A stretch of DNA of 64,000 nt from Dehalococcoidia bacterium (GTDB taxonomy: Bacteria; Chloroflexota; Dehalococcoidia; Lucifugimonadales; JAGWBF01): positions 102,440 to 166,439 of the forward strand of contig JAGWBJ010000012.1 of assembly GCA_021295955.1 (NCBI GenBank), read 5' to 3'. The notes below the pieces were generated by a model, which saw nothing but the letters and a program-made list of their open reading frames with translations, did no database searches and had not been told where the DNA came from. Numbering within the stretch: the first letter of the stretch is position 1; every line of letters begins with the position of its first letter. The position numbers and the translations under genes were made by a program. Positions 25,039 to 32,838 of this stretch are shown one piece after another.

Positions 25039-25245
25039 TTCGGCCTCCTTACAACCGGTGCTGCTGCTGGCAGGGCGCCCGCTCCACGCCTCCGGTCAAG
25101 CTGGCCCCCTGTCCCTTGGGGGAGCCTGCCCCTCCCGCGGCGATGACTCTCTTGGCCTTCCACGACGGTGAGGTCCGGGAAGCAAGCGGGTCTACGCCGC
25201 GTGCCGGCGCCTCGTCGAGATGCTCGACTGGAACGGGCCGGACGT

Positions 25246-25854
25246 CTAGCTGAGGGCGGTGACCACCTCGTCGGTGGTGCGCACCCGGACCAGCAGTGGG
25301 AGCACCCTCTCCAGGATGTACTCGTGCACGTCCTTCTCGGGACCGTCGCAGCAGTCGCTCACGACGACGCACTGCATGTCCAGGTTCTTGGCCTCCCTGG
25401 CGGTGCCCTCCACGCTCCGCGGCGTGGAAATGCCGCCCACCAGGATGGTGTCGATGCCCCGCTCGTTCAGAATCCCTCCCACGTTGGTCCCGTAGAAGGA
25501 GCTGAAGCGCGGCTTGGCCACGATGTAGTCTTCGGGCTCGGGCTTGAGCTCGTCTATCACCTGGGGGCCCGGATCGTTGGGCCCCAAGGGTTGCCCGCCG
25601 CCGCCTCCCGGAGGCGGGGCGTCGGCGATGGTCCTGGGGGCGTCCGTCCCGTCCGGTCTCCGGTAGGTGGTGATGTAGATGATGGGGGAGCCCCCGGCGC
25701 GACACTGGGCTATCAGCTTCTGGAAGTTCTTGACCAGGTCCACCCGGCCGGGCGGCAACGTGTAGGGCGGCCCCTGGCCCTTGGCCGTCGAGTTGATCAT
25801 GTCTATGATGATAAACGCGGTCTTCTTGGGATCCAGCTTCAGGGCGTCTGGCAT
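25246..25854 (-). CDS. Isochorismatase-like hydrolase lacking the catalytic Cys
   Basis: A 202-residue cysteine-hydrolase (isochorismatase) superfamily protein. Asp18 (IIIDMIN) and Lys114 (VAKPRFSSFYGT) of the triad are present, but the Cys position in GGISTPRSVEGTAREA is Ser147. True isochorismatases also lack the Cys, so it may hydrolyse a vinyl ether rather than an amide. A Gly-rich insertion (PPPGGGGG, about residues 80-87) is unusual. It has AGGAGA before the ATG and its own promoter. Confidence 0.84.
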   Translation of the reverse strand: MPDALKLDPKKTAFIIIDMINSTAKGQGPPYTLPPGRVDLVKNFQKLIAQCRAGGSPIIYITTYRRPDGTDAPRTIADAPPPGGGGGQPLGPNDPGPQVIDELKPEPEDYIVAKPRFSSFYGTNVGGILNERGIDTILVGGISTPRSVEGTAREAKNLDMQCVVVSDCCDGPEKDVHEYILERVLPLLVRVRTTDEVVTALS

Positions 25855-25946
25855 CTGGTGTCTCCTCTCCTACTACGATTCGAGGGCGCCGCATCTGGAC
25901 GATATCGAGGGCGCAGACGGCCCCAGAGGTATCCAGGAGCGAAATT

Positions 25947-25974
25947 ACTATATCATGCTGCCCCGGAGTGTCAA
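25947..25974 (-). promoter_or_regulatory. Promoter of the isochorismatase-like gene
   Basis: On the minus strand, TTGACA (25974-25969), a 16-base spacer and TATAGT (25952-25947), about 90 bases before the start. Confidence 0.7.
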
Positions 25975-26034
25975 GACGACTGCTCCGGCTCCCTCGGCAG
26001 CCCGTGAGTGGATGCCGGACATGCATCCCCGGCG

Positions 26035-26043
26035 TGTTACAAT
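26035..26043 (+). promoter_or_regulatory. Extended -10 element upstream of the alpha/beta hydrolase
   Basis: TG-T-TACAAT, an extended -10 without a recognisable -35, lies about 55 bases before the ATG at 26098. Confidence 0.4.
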
Positions 26044-26097
26044 TGACCCGCACGTCCCCGGGGTGAACGCGGGCAACTACATACCGAAAGGACCGCA

Positions 26098-28086
26098 ATG
26101 GCCCTGTCGCAGCTACGGATCACGTCACGGGCACCCTTCGCGGACGGCCGGGCCTTCGGCGACGTGGGCGCCTACGAGCGTCTGGATGGAACGCTGGGGC
26201 TCGCCGTCGACCCGGCCCATCCGGCCAACGCCGGCATCGTAGACCTGGACCTGGCCCCCAGGGACCACCGGGGGCTGGGTGCCTGCTCGGCCGACGTGAG
26301 CATCCTTGCCCCCGCCGACCCGGAACGGGGCAACGGCCGGGTGCTCCTGGACGTCCTGAACCGGGGCAAACGCAGGGCCCTCAAGTACTTCAACGCTGCG
26401 GGGGAGGACGAAGACCCCGCGGCCCACCTGGACCCGGGCAACGGCTTCCTCATGCGCCATGGCTACACCGTCGCCTGGTGCGGCTGGCAGTACGACGTGC
26501 CCGACACTCCCGGCCTGCTGCGTCTGAGGGCCCCCGACGCAGTTACGCGGGAGGGCGCCCCCATATCGGGCAGAATAATGGTCAGTTATCTGCCCAATGT
26601 GCCTGCCACCGTTCAACCGCTGGCACACGCGGGGCACAGGCCCTACCCGGCCATGGACGTGGAGGAGCCCGACGCCCTCCTGCTGGAGCGGGACTACGAA
26701 GACGCCGAGCCCCGTACTGTGCCACGGGACCGGTGGTCCTTCGCCCGCCTGGAGTCCGGCGCGGTCGTACCCGACGCCTGCCACGTCCACTTTCCCGAAG
26801 GCTTCAAGCCCGGCAAGACCTACCAGTTCGTATACACGACCGCCGGCGCGCCCGTGGTGGGCCTGGGGTTGGTGGCCGTTCGTGATTTCGTCTCCTTCCT
26901 GAAGCACGGCGCCTCAGCGGAGGGGAATCCCTGTGCCGGGACGTTGCAGTACGCTTACGGCTTCGGCGCCTCCCAGAGCGGCCGCTTCCTGCGCCTCTTT
27001 CTCTACCTGGGCCTCAACCGGGACGAGGAGGGCAGGACCGTGTTCGACGGCGTCATCCCCCACATCGCCGGGGGCAGGCGCGGGGAGTTCAACCAGAGGT
27101 TTGGACAGCCCTCCAACACCGAGAAGCGCAGCGCCGGCTGCCTGTTTCCCTTTACCGACGGGGACCAGACGGACCCTGACACCGGCGTTGCGGACGGGCT
27201 GCTCTCTCGTCTGGCGGCGTCGGGCGGAATGCCGAAGGTACTGCTGACCAACTCGTCATCCGAGTACTGGCGGGGCGACGGCTCCCTCGTCCACACGGAT
27301 CTTGCCGCAAGCCACGACGTTCCATCCCGGGACGCGGTGCGAGTCTACCACTTCGCAGGGACCCAACACGCCTCGGGCATCTACCCGCCCACCGACCTGA
27401 CGCCCGTCGACGGGTTCCGCGCCCAGCAGCAGTTCAACTGCGTCGACTACACACCATTGCTTCGTGCCGCCCTGGTGAACCTGGACCGCTGGGTTGCGTC
27501 GGGTGTCGAGCCGCCGGCCAGCCGTCATCCCTTCATCGCCGGGGTGACCGCGGTCAGGCCGGAAGATACCCGTACTCGCTTCACCGTCATACCCGGCGTG
27601 GAGTTTCCCGCCCATCTCCCCTACCTGTCCAGGCTGGACTTCGGTCCTGGGGTGGAAAAGGGAGTCCTCTCCAGGGTGCCGGCCCTCGTGGGGGCCGCCT
27701 ACCCCGGGTTGGTCTCGGCCGTCGACGAGGACGGCAACGAGATTGCCGGCGTCCGCCTGCCCGACGTTGCCGTGCCCCTGGCTACCTACGCCGGCTGGAA
27801 CCTGAGGCACCCGGACATCGGGGGCTCCGACCAGGTCATGGACATCCTGGGCCTGTTCGGCTCCACCATACCCTTCCCCTCCACCGAGGCGGAGCGAAGG
27901 GATAGAGGGGATCCCCGGAGGTCCATCGAGGAGCGGTACGGTTCGAAAGCCGGGTACCTGGAGAGGGTGCGCCGCGCCGCAGAGGAGCTGGCGGCCGAGG
28001 GGTTCCTGCTGGAAGAGGACGTGGACGAGGTCGTGCGGCAAGCGGGAGACAGGTACGACCTGTTCACAGGCCGCGCGGGTCTCTAG
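26098..28086 (+). CDS. Alpha/beta hydrolase domain-containing protein (PF20091-like)
   Basis: A 662-residue cytoplasmic protein resembling the large alpha/beta-hydrolase-domain family. The nucleophile elbow is GFGASQSGRF with Ser294. A beta-rich N-terminal part (about 1-230) contains RVLLDVLNRGKRRAL and YTVAWCGWQ. A C-terminal segment includes YHFAGTQHASGIYP, which likely carries the catalytic His, and ends in a charged helix. AAAGGA precedes the ATG. No signal peptide is visible although some relatives are exported. An esterase or amidase role is expected; the substrate is unknown. Confidence 0.8.
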   Translation: MALSQLRITSRAPFADGRAFGDVGAYERLDGTLGLAVDPAHPANAGIVDLDLAPRDHRGLGACSADVSILAPADPERGNGRVLLDVLNRGKRRALKYFNAAGEDEDPAAHLDPGNGFLMRHGYTVAWCGWQYDVPDTPGLLRLRAPDAVTREGAPISGRIMVSYLPNVPATVQPLAHAGHRPYPAMDVEEPDALLLERDYEDAEPRTVPRDRWSFARLESGAVVPDACHVHFPEGFKPGKTYQFVYTTAGAPVVGLGLVAVRDFVSFLKHGASAEGNPCAGTLQYAYGFGASQSGRFLRLFLYLGLNRDEEGRTVFDGVIPHIAGGRRGEFNQRFGQPSNTEKRSAGCLFPFTDGDQTDPDTGVADGLLSRLAASGGMPKVLLTNSSSEYWRGDGSLVHTDLAASHDVPSRDAVRVYHFAGTQHASGIYPPTDLTPVDGFRAQQQFNCVDYTPLLRAALVNLDRWVASGVEPPASRHPFIAGVTAVRPEDTRTRFTVIPGVEFPAHLPYLSRLDFGPGVEKGVLSRVPALVGAAYPGLVSAVDEDGNEIAGVRLPDVAVPLATYAGWNLRHPDIGGSDQVMDILGLFGSTIPFPSTEAERRDRGDPRRSIEERYGSKAGYLERVRRAAEELAAEGFLLEEDVDEVVRQAGDRYDLFTGRAGL

Positions 28087-28130
28087 GAAGTGCTCCGTCC
28101 CCCTTGCCGGAGGGTCTTCATCGCGGGCCC

Positions 28131-29033
28131 CTAGCTCCGGCTGACCTGGTCGAGCTGGTACAGCTCGTCGGGCGACAGGGTCAGGTCGGCGGCGGTGACG
28201 TTGGCCTCCAGCTGCTCCACGCTGCGGGCGCCGGGGATCACCGCCACCTCCGGGTCCTTGAGCAGCCAGGCAAGGGCCACCTGGGCGGGAGTAGCGTCGT
28301 GGTGGCCGCCCACGTCCCGCAGGGCCTCCACGATGGCCGGAGCCCTGCGCAGGCTCCGGCGATTGAAGATGCCGTAGTGGGCCCTCACGTCCTGCGGCAC
28401 GTTGCTCCGGCCGTACTTTCCTGTGAGCAAGCCCTGGGCCAGGGGGCTATAGGCGATGACGCCCCGCCCCTCCTTCCGGGCGTGGGCGAGCACGCTCTCC
28501 CCGTAACGTCGTTCCAGCAGATGATACTCCACCTGGTTGGAGATGAGCGGGCCGCCCAGGGCTGCCTCTCCCCTTCGCCACTGCATGGGCCCGAAGTTAC
28601 TGACGCCCACCTGGCGCACCCGCCCCGAGTCCATCAGCTCCTGCAGCGCTCCCATGGTCTGGTCCAGAGGCACGTTGTTGTCCGGGGCGTGGAGCTGGTA
28701 GAGCTCGATGGAGTCCAGGGCCAGACGGCGAAGGCTCCGTTCGGCGGACCACTTGACCCGGCCGGGCTCCAGCGGCGGCGCGACCTTGGTGGAGATTACG
28801 ACACGGTGTCGCACGTCTCCCAGCACCTCGGACAGGATCTCCTCGGAGCGTCCATTGCCGTACACCGCCGCGGTGTCGAAGAAGTTGACCCCCAGCTCCA
28901 GGGCCCTCTCCACGATGCGCGAGGCGCCTTGAAGGTCCAGCTCCGTGCCCCAGCCCCAGCCGGGCTCCCCGAACTGCCAGGTGCCTAGGCCGACTACCGA
29001 TATCTCCCGCGCCCCCAGCTTCGTATACCTCAT
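28131..29033 (-). CDS. Aldo/keto reductase
   Basis: A 300-residue NADPH-dependent aldo/keto reductase TIM barrel. The catalytic tetrad is visible: Asp in FFDTAAVYG, Tyr of the same motif, Lys in ISTKV and His in YQLHAPD. Cofactor-binding residues near the C-terminus are in VIPGARSVEQLEAN. It has a GGAGCGGGG ribosome site and a TATAAT-like -10 on the minus strand near 29066-29072. It is divergent from the MmgE/PrpD gene. Confidence 0.92.
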   Translation of the reverse strand: MRYTKLGAREISVVGLGTWQFGEPGWGWGTELDLQGASRIVERALELGVNFFDTAAVYGNGRSEEILSEVLGDVRHRVVISTKVAPPLEPGRVKWSAERSLRRLALDSIELYQLHAPDNNVPLDQTMGALQELMDSGRVRQVGVSNFGPMQWRRGEAALGGPLISNQVEYHLLERRYGESVLAHARKEGRGVIAYSPLAQGLLTGKYGRSNVPQDVRAHYGIFNRRSLRRAPAIVEALRDVGGHHDATPAQVALAWLLKDPEVAVIPGARSVEQLEANVTAADLTLSPDELYQLDQVSRS

Positions 29034-29105
29034 CCCCGCTCCTGACCGGATGTCGTCATGGCCGATTATACACCCTGGGGTAGCCGCCCAGTCGCGGCTC
29101 TAACG

Positions 29106-29134
29106 TTGACACCCGATGCCGCCGGACTTACACT
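29106..29134 (+). promoter_or_regulatory. Promoter of the MmgE/PrpD gene
   Basis: TTGACA at 29106-29111, exactly 17 bases and TACACT at 29129-29134, 40 bases before the start codon. Confidence 0.7.
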
Positions 29135-29173
29135 CCCACCAGCAACGAGGCTAAGAAGGATGGCGATAACGGC

Positions 29174-30535
29174 ATGGACTTGATAGAGCGCCTGCTGAGG
29201 GGCACCGTGGACCTGGAGTACAAAGACCTGAACGACCGGGCGGTGGACGCGACGAAACGGTTCCTCTTGGACACCTTCGGCGTCTGTGCCGCTGCGTTCA
29301 CGTCCCCCGAGGCGCAGGTGGTCAGCCGGACCGTCCACAAGTGGGGAGGCGCGCCGGAGAGCACCCCCTGGTTCACCGGGGAGAAGGTCCCGGCGCCCAG
29401 TGCGGCCCTGATGAACGGCACCCTGGTCCACAGCAAGGAGTTCGACTGCATCCACCCTGCGGGCATCCACCCCATGTCCTCCATCACGGCGGCCACTCTG
29501 GCCGTGGCCGAGCAGACCGGAGGCGTCTCCGGGAAGGAGTTCCTGGCCGCCATGGCCATGGGGGTGGACCTGGCCTGCCGGGTGGGCAGGGGGTGCAAGC
29601 GAGGGTTGGTGTTCTACCGGCCGGCCACCTGCGGCGCCTTCGGGGCCGTCTACGGCGGGTCCCGGCTGGCGGGGTTGGACCGGGAGCGGACCCTGGACGC
29701 CCTGGGGGTGATGTATTCCCAGATTTCGGGCACCCTCCAGTCCCATTCCGAGGGCGTGCTGGTGAACACCATGCAGCCGGCATTCGCCGCACGCTCCGCG
29801 GTCGTCGCCACCAACCTGGCCGCCGAAGGCATGATGGGGCCCAGGGGCCTGCTGGAGGGCCTCTACGGGTACTACCGCCTGTTCGAGGGCGGCGACTACG
29901 ATGCGGAGCGGCCCCTGGACGGTCTGGGGAGCACCTTCGAGATCGAGCACCTGGCCTACAAGCCCTACTGCACGGGACGCCTGGCCAACGGTGGAGTCGA
30001 AGCCGCCCTCAAGGTCCGGGCCGAGCACGGGCTGGACCCGGCGGACGTGAAGGGGGTCAAGGTAACCGTCCCGGAGCTGAGCATGCGCTTGGTCGGCCGT
30101 CCCGCCGTCAAGGGCGGGATGACCCCCCAGAGCGCGCGGCTGTGCCTGCAGTACTGCGTCGCAGTCGCCCTGCTCCACGGCGACGTCTGGATCAGCCACT
30201 TCGAGGCGGAGGGCCTGGCCAACGATGCCATCTACGACCTGGCCTCCCGGGTCGAGGTGGTCAAGGACCCGAACAACGACGACCCCCAGGCCATGGTGCC
30301 TCTGTACCTGGACGTCTACACCGGCAACGGCGCCATCCACGAGGAGCTGCAGGTCCTGAAAGGCAGCCCGGAGAGCCCCCTCACCCAGGAGGAGGCCATG
30401 GTCAAGTTCAGGCGCGGATGGGACCACACCGGGAAGCTGGACCCCCAGGGCGCCGACAGGCTGGTGGCCCTAATCGACCGGCTGGAGGACGTGGAGGACA
30501 TCGCCGAGCTTACGTCCATCCTGACCCTGGCCTGA
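29174..30535 (+). CDS. MmgE/PrpD family protein
   Basis: A 453-residue protein of the MmgE/PrpD family (2-methylcitrate dehydratase and relatives such as cis-aconitate decarboxylase and iminodisuccinate epimerase). Family segments include RFLLDTFGVCAAAF, LVHSKEFDCIHPAGIHPMSS, ATCGAFGAV, and the second-domain KPYCTGRLANGGVEAALK. There is no citrate synthase or methylisocitrate lyase nearby, so a propionate role is not supported. AAGGA lies 14 bases upstream, a somewhat long spacing. The reaction is unassigned. Confidence 0.87.
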   Translation: MDLIERLLRGTVDLEYKDLNDRAVDATKRFLLDTFGVCAAAFTSPEAQVVSRTVHKWGGAPESTPWFTGEKVPAPSAALMNGTLVHSKEFDCIHPAGIHPMSSITAATLAVAEQTGGVSGKEFLAAMAMGVDLACRVGRGCKRGLVFYRPATCGAFGAVYGGSRLAGLDRERTLDALGVMYSQISGTLQSHSEGVLVNTMQPAFAARSAVVATNLAAEGMMGPRGLLEGLYGYYRLFEGGDYDAERPLDGLGSTFEIEHLAYKPYCTGRLANGGVEAALKVRAEHGLDPADVKGVKVTVPELSMRLVGRPAVKGGMTPQSARLCLQYCVAVALLHGDVWISHFEAEGLANDAIYDLASRVEVVKDPNNDDPQAMVPLYLDVYTGNGAIHEELQVLKGSPESPLTQEEAMVKFRRGWDHTGKLDPQGADRLVALIDRLEDVEDIAELTSILTLA

Positions 30536-30593
30536 GCACCCGCCGCCGGGCGGCATGCCTGCAGGAAGGGCCGAGCGCCGCTTCACCCTCCTC

Positions 30594-31022
30594 CTAGCCG
30601 GCCAGGGACTTGACGCCCTCCAGCGCCAGGTAGTAGCCGTAGACCCCGAACCCCCACACCGAGCCCTTGCACACGGGCTGGATGGTCGAGACTCCGCCCC
30701 GGGAGGCCGGGTTGGAGACGTGGACCTCGAAGACCGGGAAGCGCACCTGGGTGATGGCCGTGCGCAGGGGGCCGGTGGTGCCCGTGTAGCCCGCGGGGTT
30801 GATCACGGCCGCGTCCACGTCGCCGTCGTGGGCGTCATAGAGCGCGTTGGCCACCTCCCCCTCGATGTTGGAGTGGAACATCTGCACGTCGATGCCCAGG
30901 TCCTTGGCGTAACCACGGATCTGGTCGTTGATCTGGTCCAGCGTCGACGGTCCGAATATCTCCACCTGGGCCTTGCCGCGCATGTTCATACCGGCGCCCT
31001 GGATAACCAGCACCTTGGTCAT
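30594..31022 (-). CDS. AroQ-like (type II dehydroquinase fold) protein with lost active-site residues
   Basis: A 142-residue protein clearly built on the type II 3-dehydroquinate dehydratase pattern: VLVIQGAGMNMRGK, SNIEGE, VINPAGYTG, EVHVSN with His101, and KGSVWGFGVYGYYLAL. However, the catalytic Tyr (family REP-x-YG) is Phe23, the Arg of that motif is Ala18, and the substrate-binding Arg of the family's EEFR segment is missing (GGVSTIQ). It is therefore unlikely to be the shikimate-pathway dehydratase. It starts 58 bases after the phosphonoacetate-hydrolase-like gene on the same strand, with a GAGGAGG site. Confidence 0.82.
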   Translation of the reverse strand: MTKVLVIQGAGMNMRGKAQVEIFGPSTLDQINDQIRGYAKDLGIDVQMFHSNIEGEVANALYDAHDGDVDAAVINPAGYTGTTGPLRTAITQVRFPVFEVHVSNPASRGGVSTIQPVCKGSVWGFGVYGYYLALEGVKSLAG

Positions 31023-31080
31023 TGGTCCGCCTCCTCGCTTGGTGTTTGGGGTCCCGTGAATCCGGCTGGGCGAAGGCCGT

Positions 31081-32181
31081 CTACTCCAGAGCCCGCTCGA
31101 GGACGTAGCGCCCCACATCCCGGTTGGTGTCGAAGGAGAAGCACGAGAAGTCGCCATTGTACCCCAGGATGGGGATGGCGGTCTCGTGGGTGGAGCCGTG
31201 GGAGCGGAGGCCCGGGGGAAGCTCCACCTCGTTGGGGTCGCCGAAGACGGCGCCGGCATCTCCCAGCACGACCACGTCCCCTATGCGGTCCTCGGGGAGA
31301 TGGAACCTGGCCGAGGCCTCCTCCCGGGACAGGGCGGCGTCCACCCCCGGAGTCTCGTTGAGGATCCGGATGGCTTCGTTTCGGCGCGAGGACTCCAGGT
31401 ACACGTAGATACAGCCGCCCAGGTTGGAGTGATGGACCACGTACCGGTCCTTTATTATCGGCACCGGGTTGGATGGTATGCCATAGCTCTCCAGGGCGGC
31501 CCCCACGTCTACCATGCGGGTCTTGGCGGACATGCCGTGGTCCGCAGTCAGCAGCAGGGTAATCTCCGGGTGGGCCGTGACCAGCTCCCCGATGGCGCCG
31601 TCCACCACCGACAGGTGCTCCTGGGACCGGGGATGGTCCGGCGCGTACGTGTGCATTGCATAGTCGGTGGTGGTGATGTAGACCAGGTCCGCCTCGTGGC
31701 GTGAAAGGGCGTGGGTCGCCGCCCTGATGGTCCAGCCGTTGACCTCCAGGGAGTAGATGTCCGGGGGAGGCCCGACGGCATCCACCGCCCAGGCCGGGGG
31801 GCGCTCCGAGGACAGGGCCTCCGTGGCGCCCGTTCCCAGCAGAGTGCGTAGTTTGTCCTTGGAGGTGGCGAGGACCGACCTATTGCCCAGCCGCGCGGCG
31901 CGTTGGAAGATGGTCTCCCTCCGAACGGACTCGCTGGACTCCAGATAGGCGCCTTCGCCACTGTTCCGGTCCCAGAGGTAGTTGGTGCAGATGCCGTGGT
32001 CCTCGGGATAGCTGGCCGTCAGCAGCGAAACGTTGTTCACGTTGGTGACCGACGGCATCATGCACTTGCCGTCGTGGAGGAAACCGTCTCGGGACAGGCG
32101 GCGCAGGTTGGGGGTCTCGCACGTCTCCAGGTACCGTGGGTCGAGCCCGTCTACGCAGACGATTACGGTGGGGCGGCCCAT
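31081..32181 (-). CDS. phnA: Alkaline phosphatase superfamily protein, phosphonoacetate hydrolase-like
   Basis: A 366-residue metal-dependent hydrolase. The N-terminal VIVCVDGLDPRYL supplies the first metal Asp (Asp11). MMPSVTNVNNVSLLT with candidate nucleophile Thr46, followed by EDHGICTNYLWD, closely follows the phosphonoacetate hydrolase (PhnA) pattern. TADHGMS and HGSTHETAIP supply further metal ligands. Phosphonoacetate hydrolase splits the C-P bond to acetate and phosphate; other members of the fold split phosphodiesters, so substrate assignment is tentative. No signal peptide. A decayed dipeptidase gene lies upstream and the AroQ-like gene downstream. Confidence 0.75.
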   Translation of the reverse strand: MGRPTVIVCVDGLDPRYLETCETPNLRRLSRDGFLHDGKCMMPSVTNVNNVSLLTASYPEDHGICTNYLWDRNSGEGAYLESSESVRRETIFQRAARLGNRSVLATSKDKLRTLLGTGATEALSSERPPAWAVDAVGPPPDIYSLEVNGWTIRAATHALSRHEADLVYITTTDYAMHTYAPDHPRSQEHLSVVDGAIGELVTAHPEITLLLTADHGMSAKTRMVDVGAALESYGIPSNPVPIIKDRYVVHHSNLGGCIYVYLESSRRNEAIRILNETPGVDAALSREEASARFHLPEDRIGDVVVLGDAGAVFGDPNEVELPPGLRSHGSTHETAIPILGYNGDFSCFSFDTNRDVGRYVLERALE

Positions 32182-32231
32182 TCGCCCATGCTACCACGCC
32201 GACGCCGAGGATGGAAACCGGAGCCGGCCCT

Positions 32232-32693
32232 CTACCCGCCCCACACCCTCTCGAACAGCCGCAGCCAGTTGCCTCCCAGCACCTTGCCGATGCTTTCGGC
32301 GTCGTAGCCGCGGGACGCCAGCTCCCGGGGCGACCGGCGTCTCCACACCGATGGGGTGGAGGGCCGGGTCGGGGAATCCCAGGGGGGCCTCGCGCGCCTT
32401 GGTGCCCTGCTGGGAGAAGAGCCAGTCGAAGAACTCCTTGGGCTGGTCCTGGGTATAGTCCGTGCCCAGGCCCAGGTGGTCGATGCCCACCTGCTCCACC
32501 AGGTCCTCTATGGCGTCCACGTAGTCGGATACTGTGGTGTCGAACCCCTTGGGGAAGAAGGATGGGATGGCGTTGGCCCCGATGACGCCCCCGCCCTCGG
32601 CGATCAGCTTCAGGGCGTCGTCCGTCAGTTGCTCACGTTGAGCCCGTCGATGACGATGGACTGCCGGTATATGCTCTCGGGATCTGACGTCAT
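32232..32693 (-). pseudogene. Decayed membrane dipeptidase (peptidase M19) with internal deletion and frameshift
   Basis: Reading the minus strand from ATG at 32693 gives MTSDPESIYRQSIVIDGLN, the usual start of an M19 dipeptidase, then a stop after VSN. One base out of frame, near 32630, the sequence resumes as the late part of the same family (LTDDALKLIAEGGGVIGANA, then DHLGLGTDYTQDQ). Near 32325 another shift restores SRGYDAESIGKVLGGNWLRL and the stop at 32232. About 200 middle residues carrying most metal ligands are gone. The pieces are in the correct order on one strand, so this is a deleted gene rather than a chance match. Confidence 0.85.
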
Positions 32694-32782
32694 GTGCTCA
32701 CCGCCCGCGGACAGGTGGGAAGGGGACTGGGAGCCAAGAGGCCGGGCGGAGGCCGGGTTGGACGCGCTAGGCCCTCAACGAC

Positions 32783-32819
32783 TGCGTCCTTCCCCCCAGG
32801 GTCCGAGGGGAAGGACGCA
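32783..32819 (-). terminator. Hairpin at the end of the second importer's permease operon
   Basis: A perfect 13-base stem (TGCGTCCTTCCCC / GGGGAAGGACGCA) with an 11-base loop lies 20 bases past the permease stop on the minus strand. Confidence 0.7.
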
Positions 32820-32838
32820 CAGCGGTCAATGGGCCTGT

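Noticed and set aside
25082..25245. Possible gene remnant (a frame ending RVYAACRRLVEMLDW) on the plus strand
   Set aside because: It could be the tail of a lost gene, but too few residues remain to name a family and no upstream part is present.
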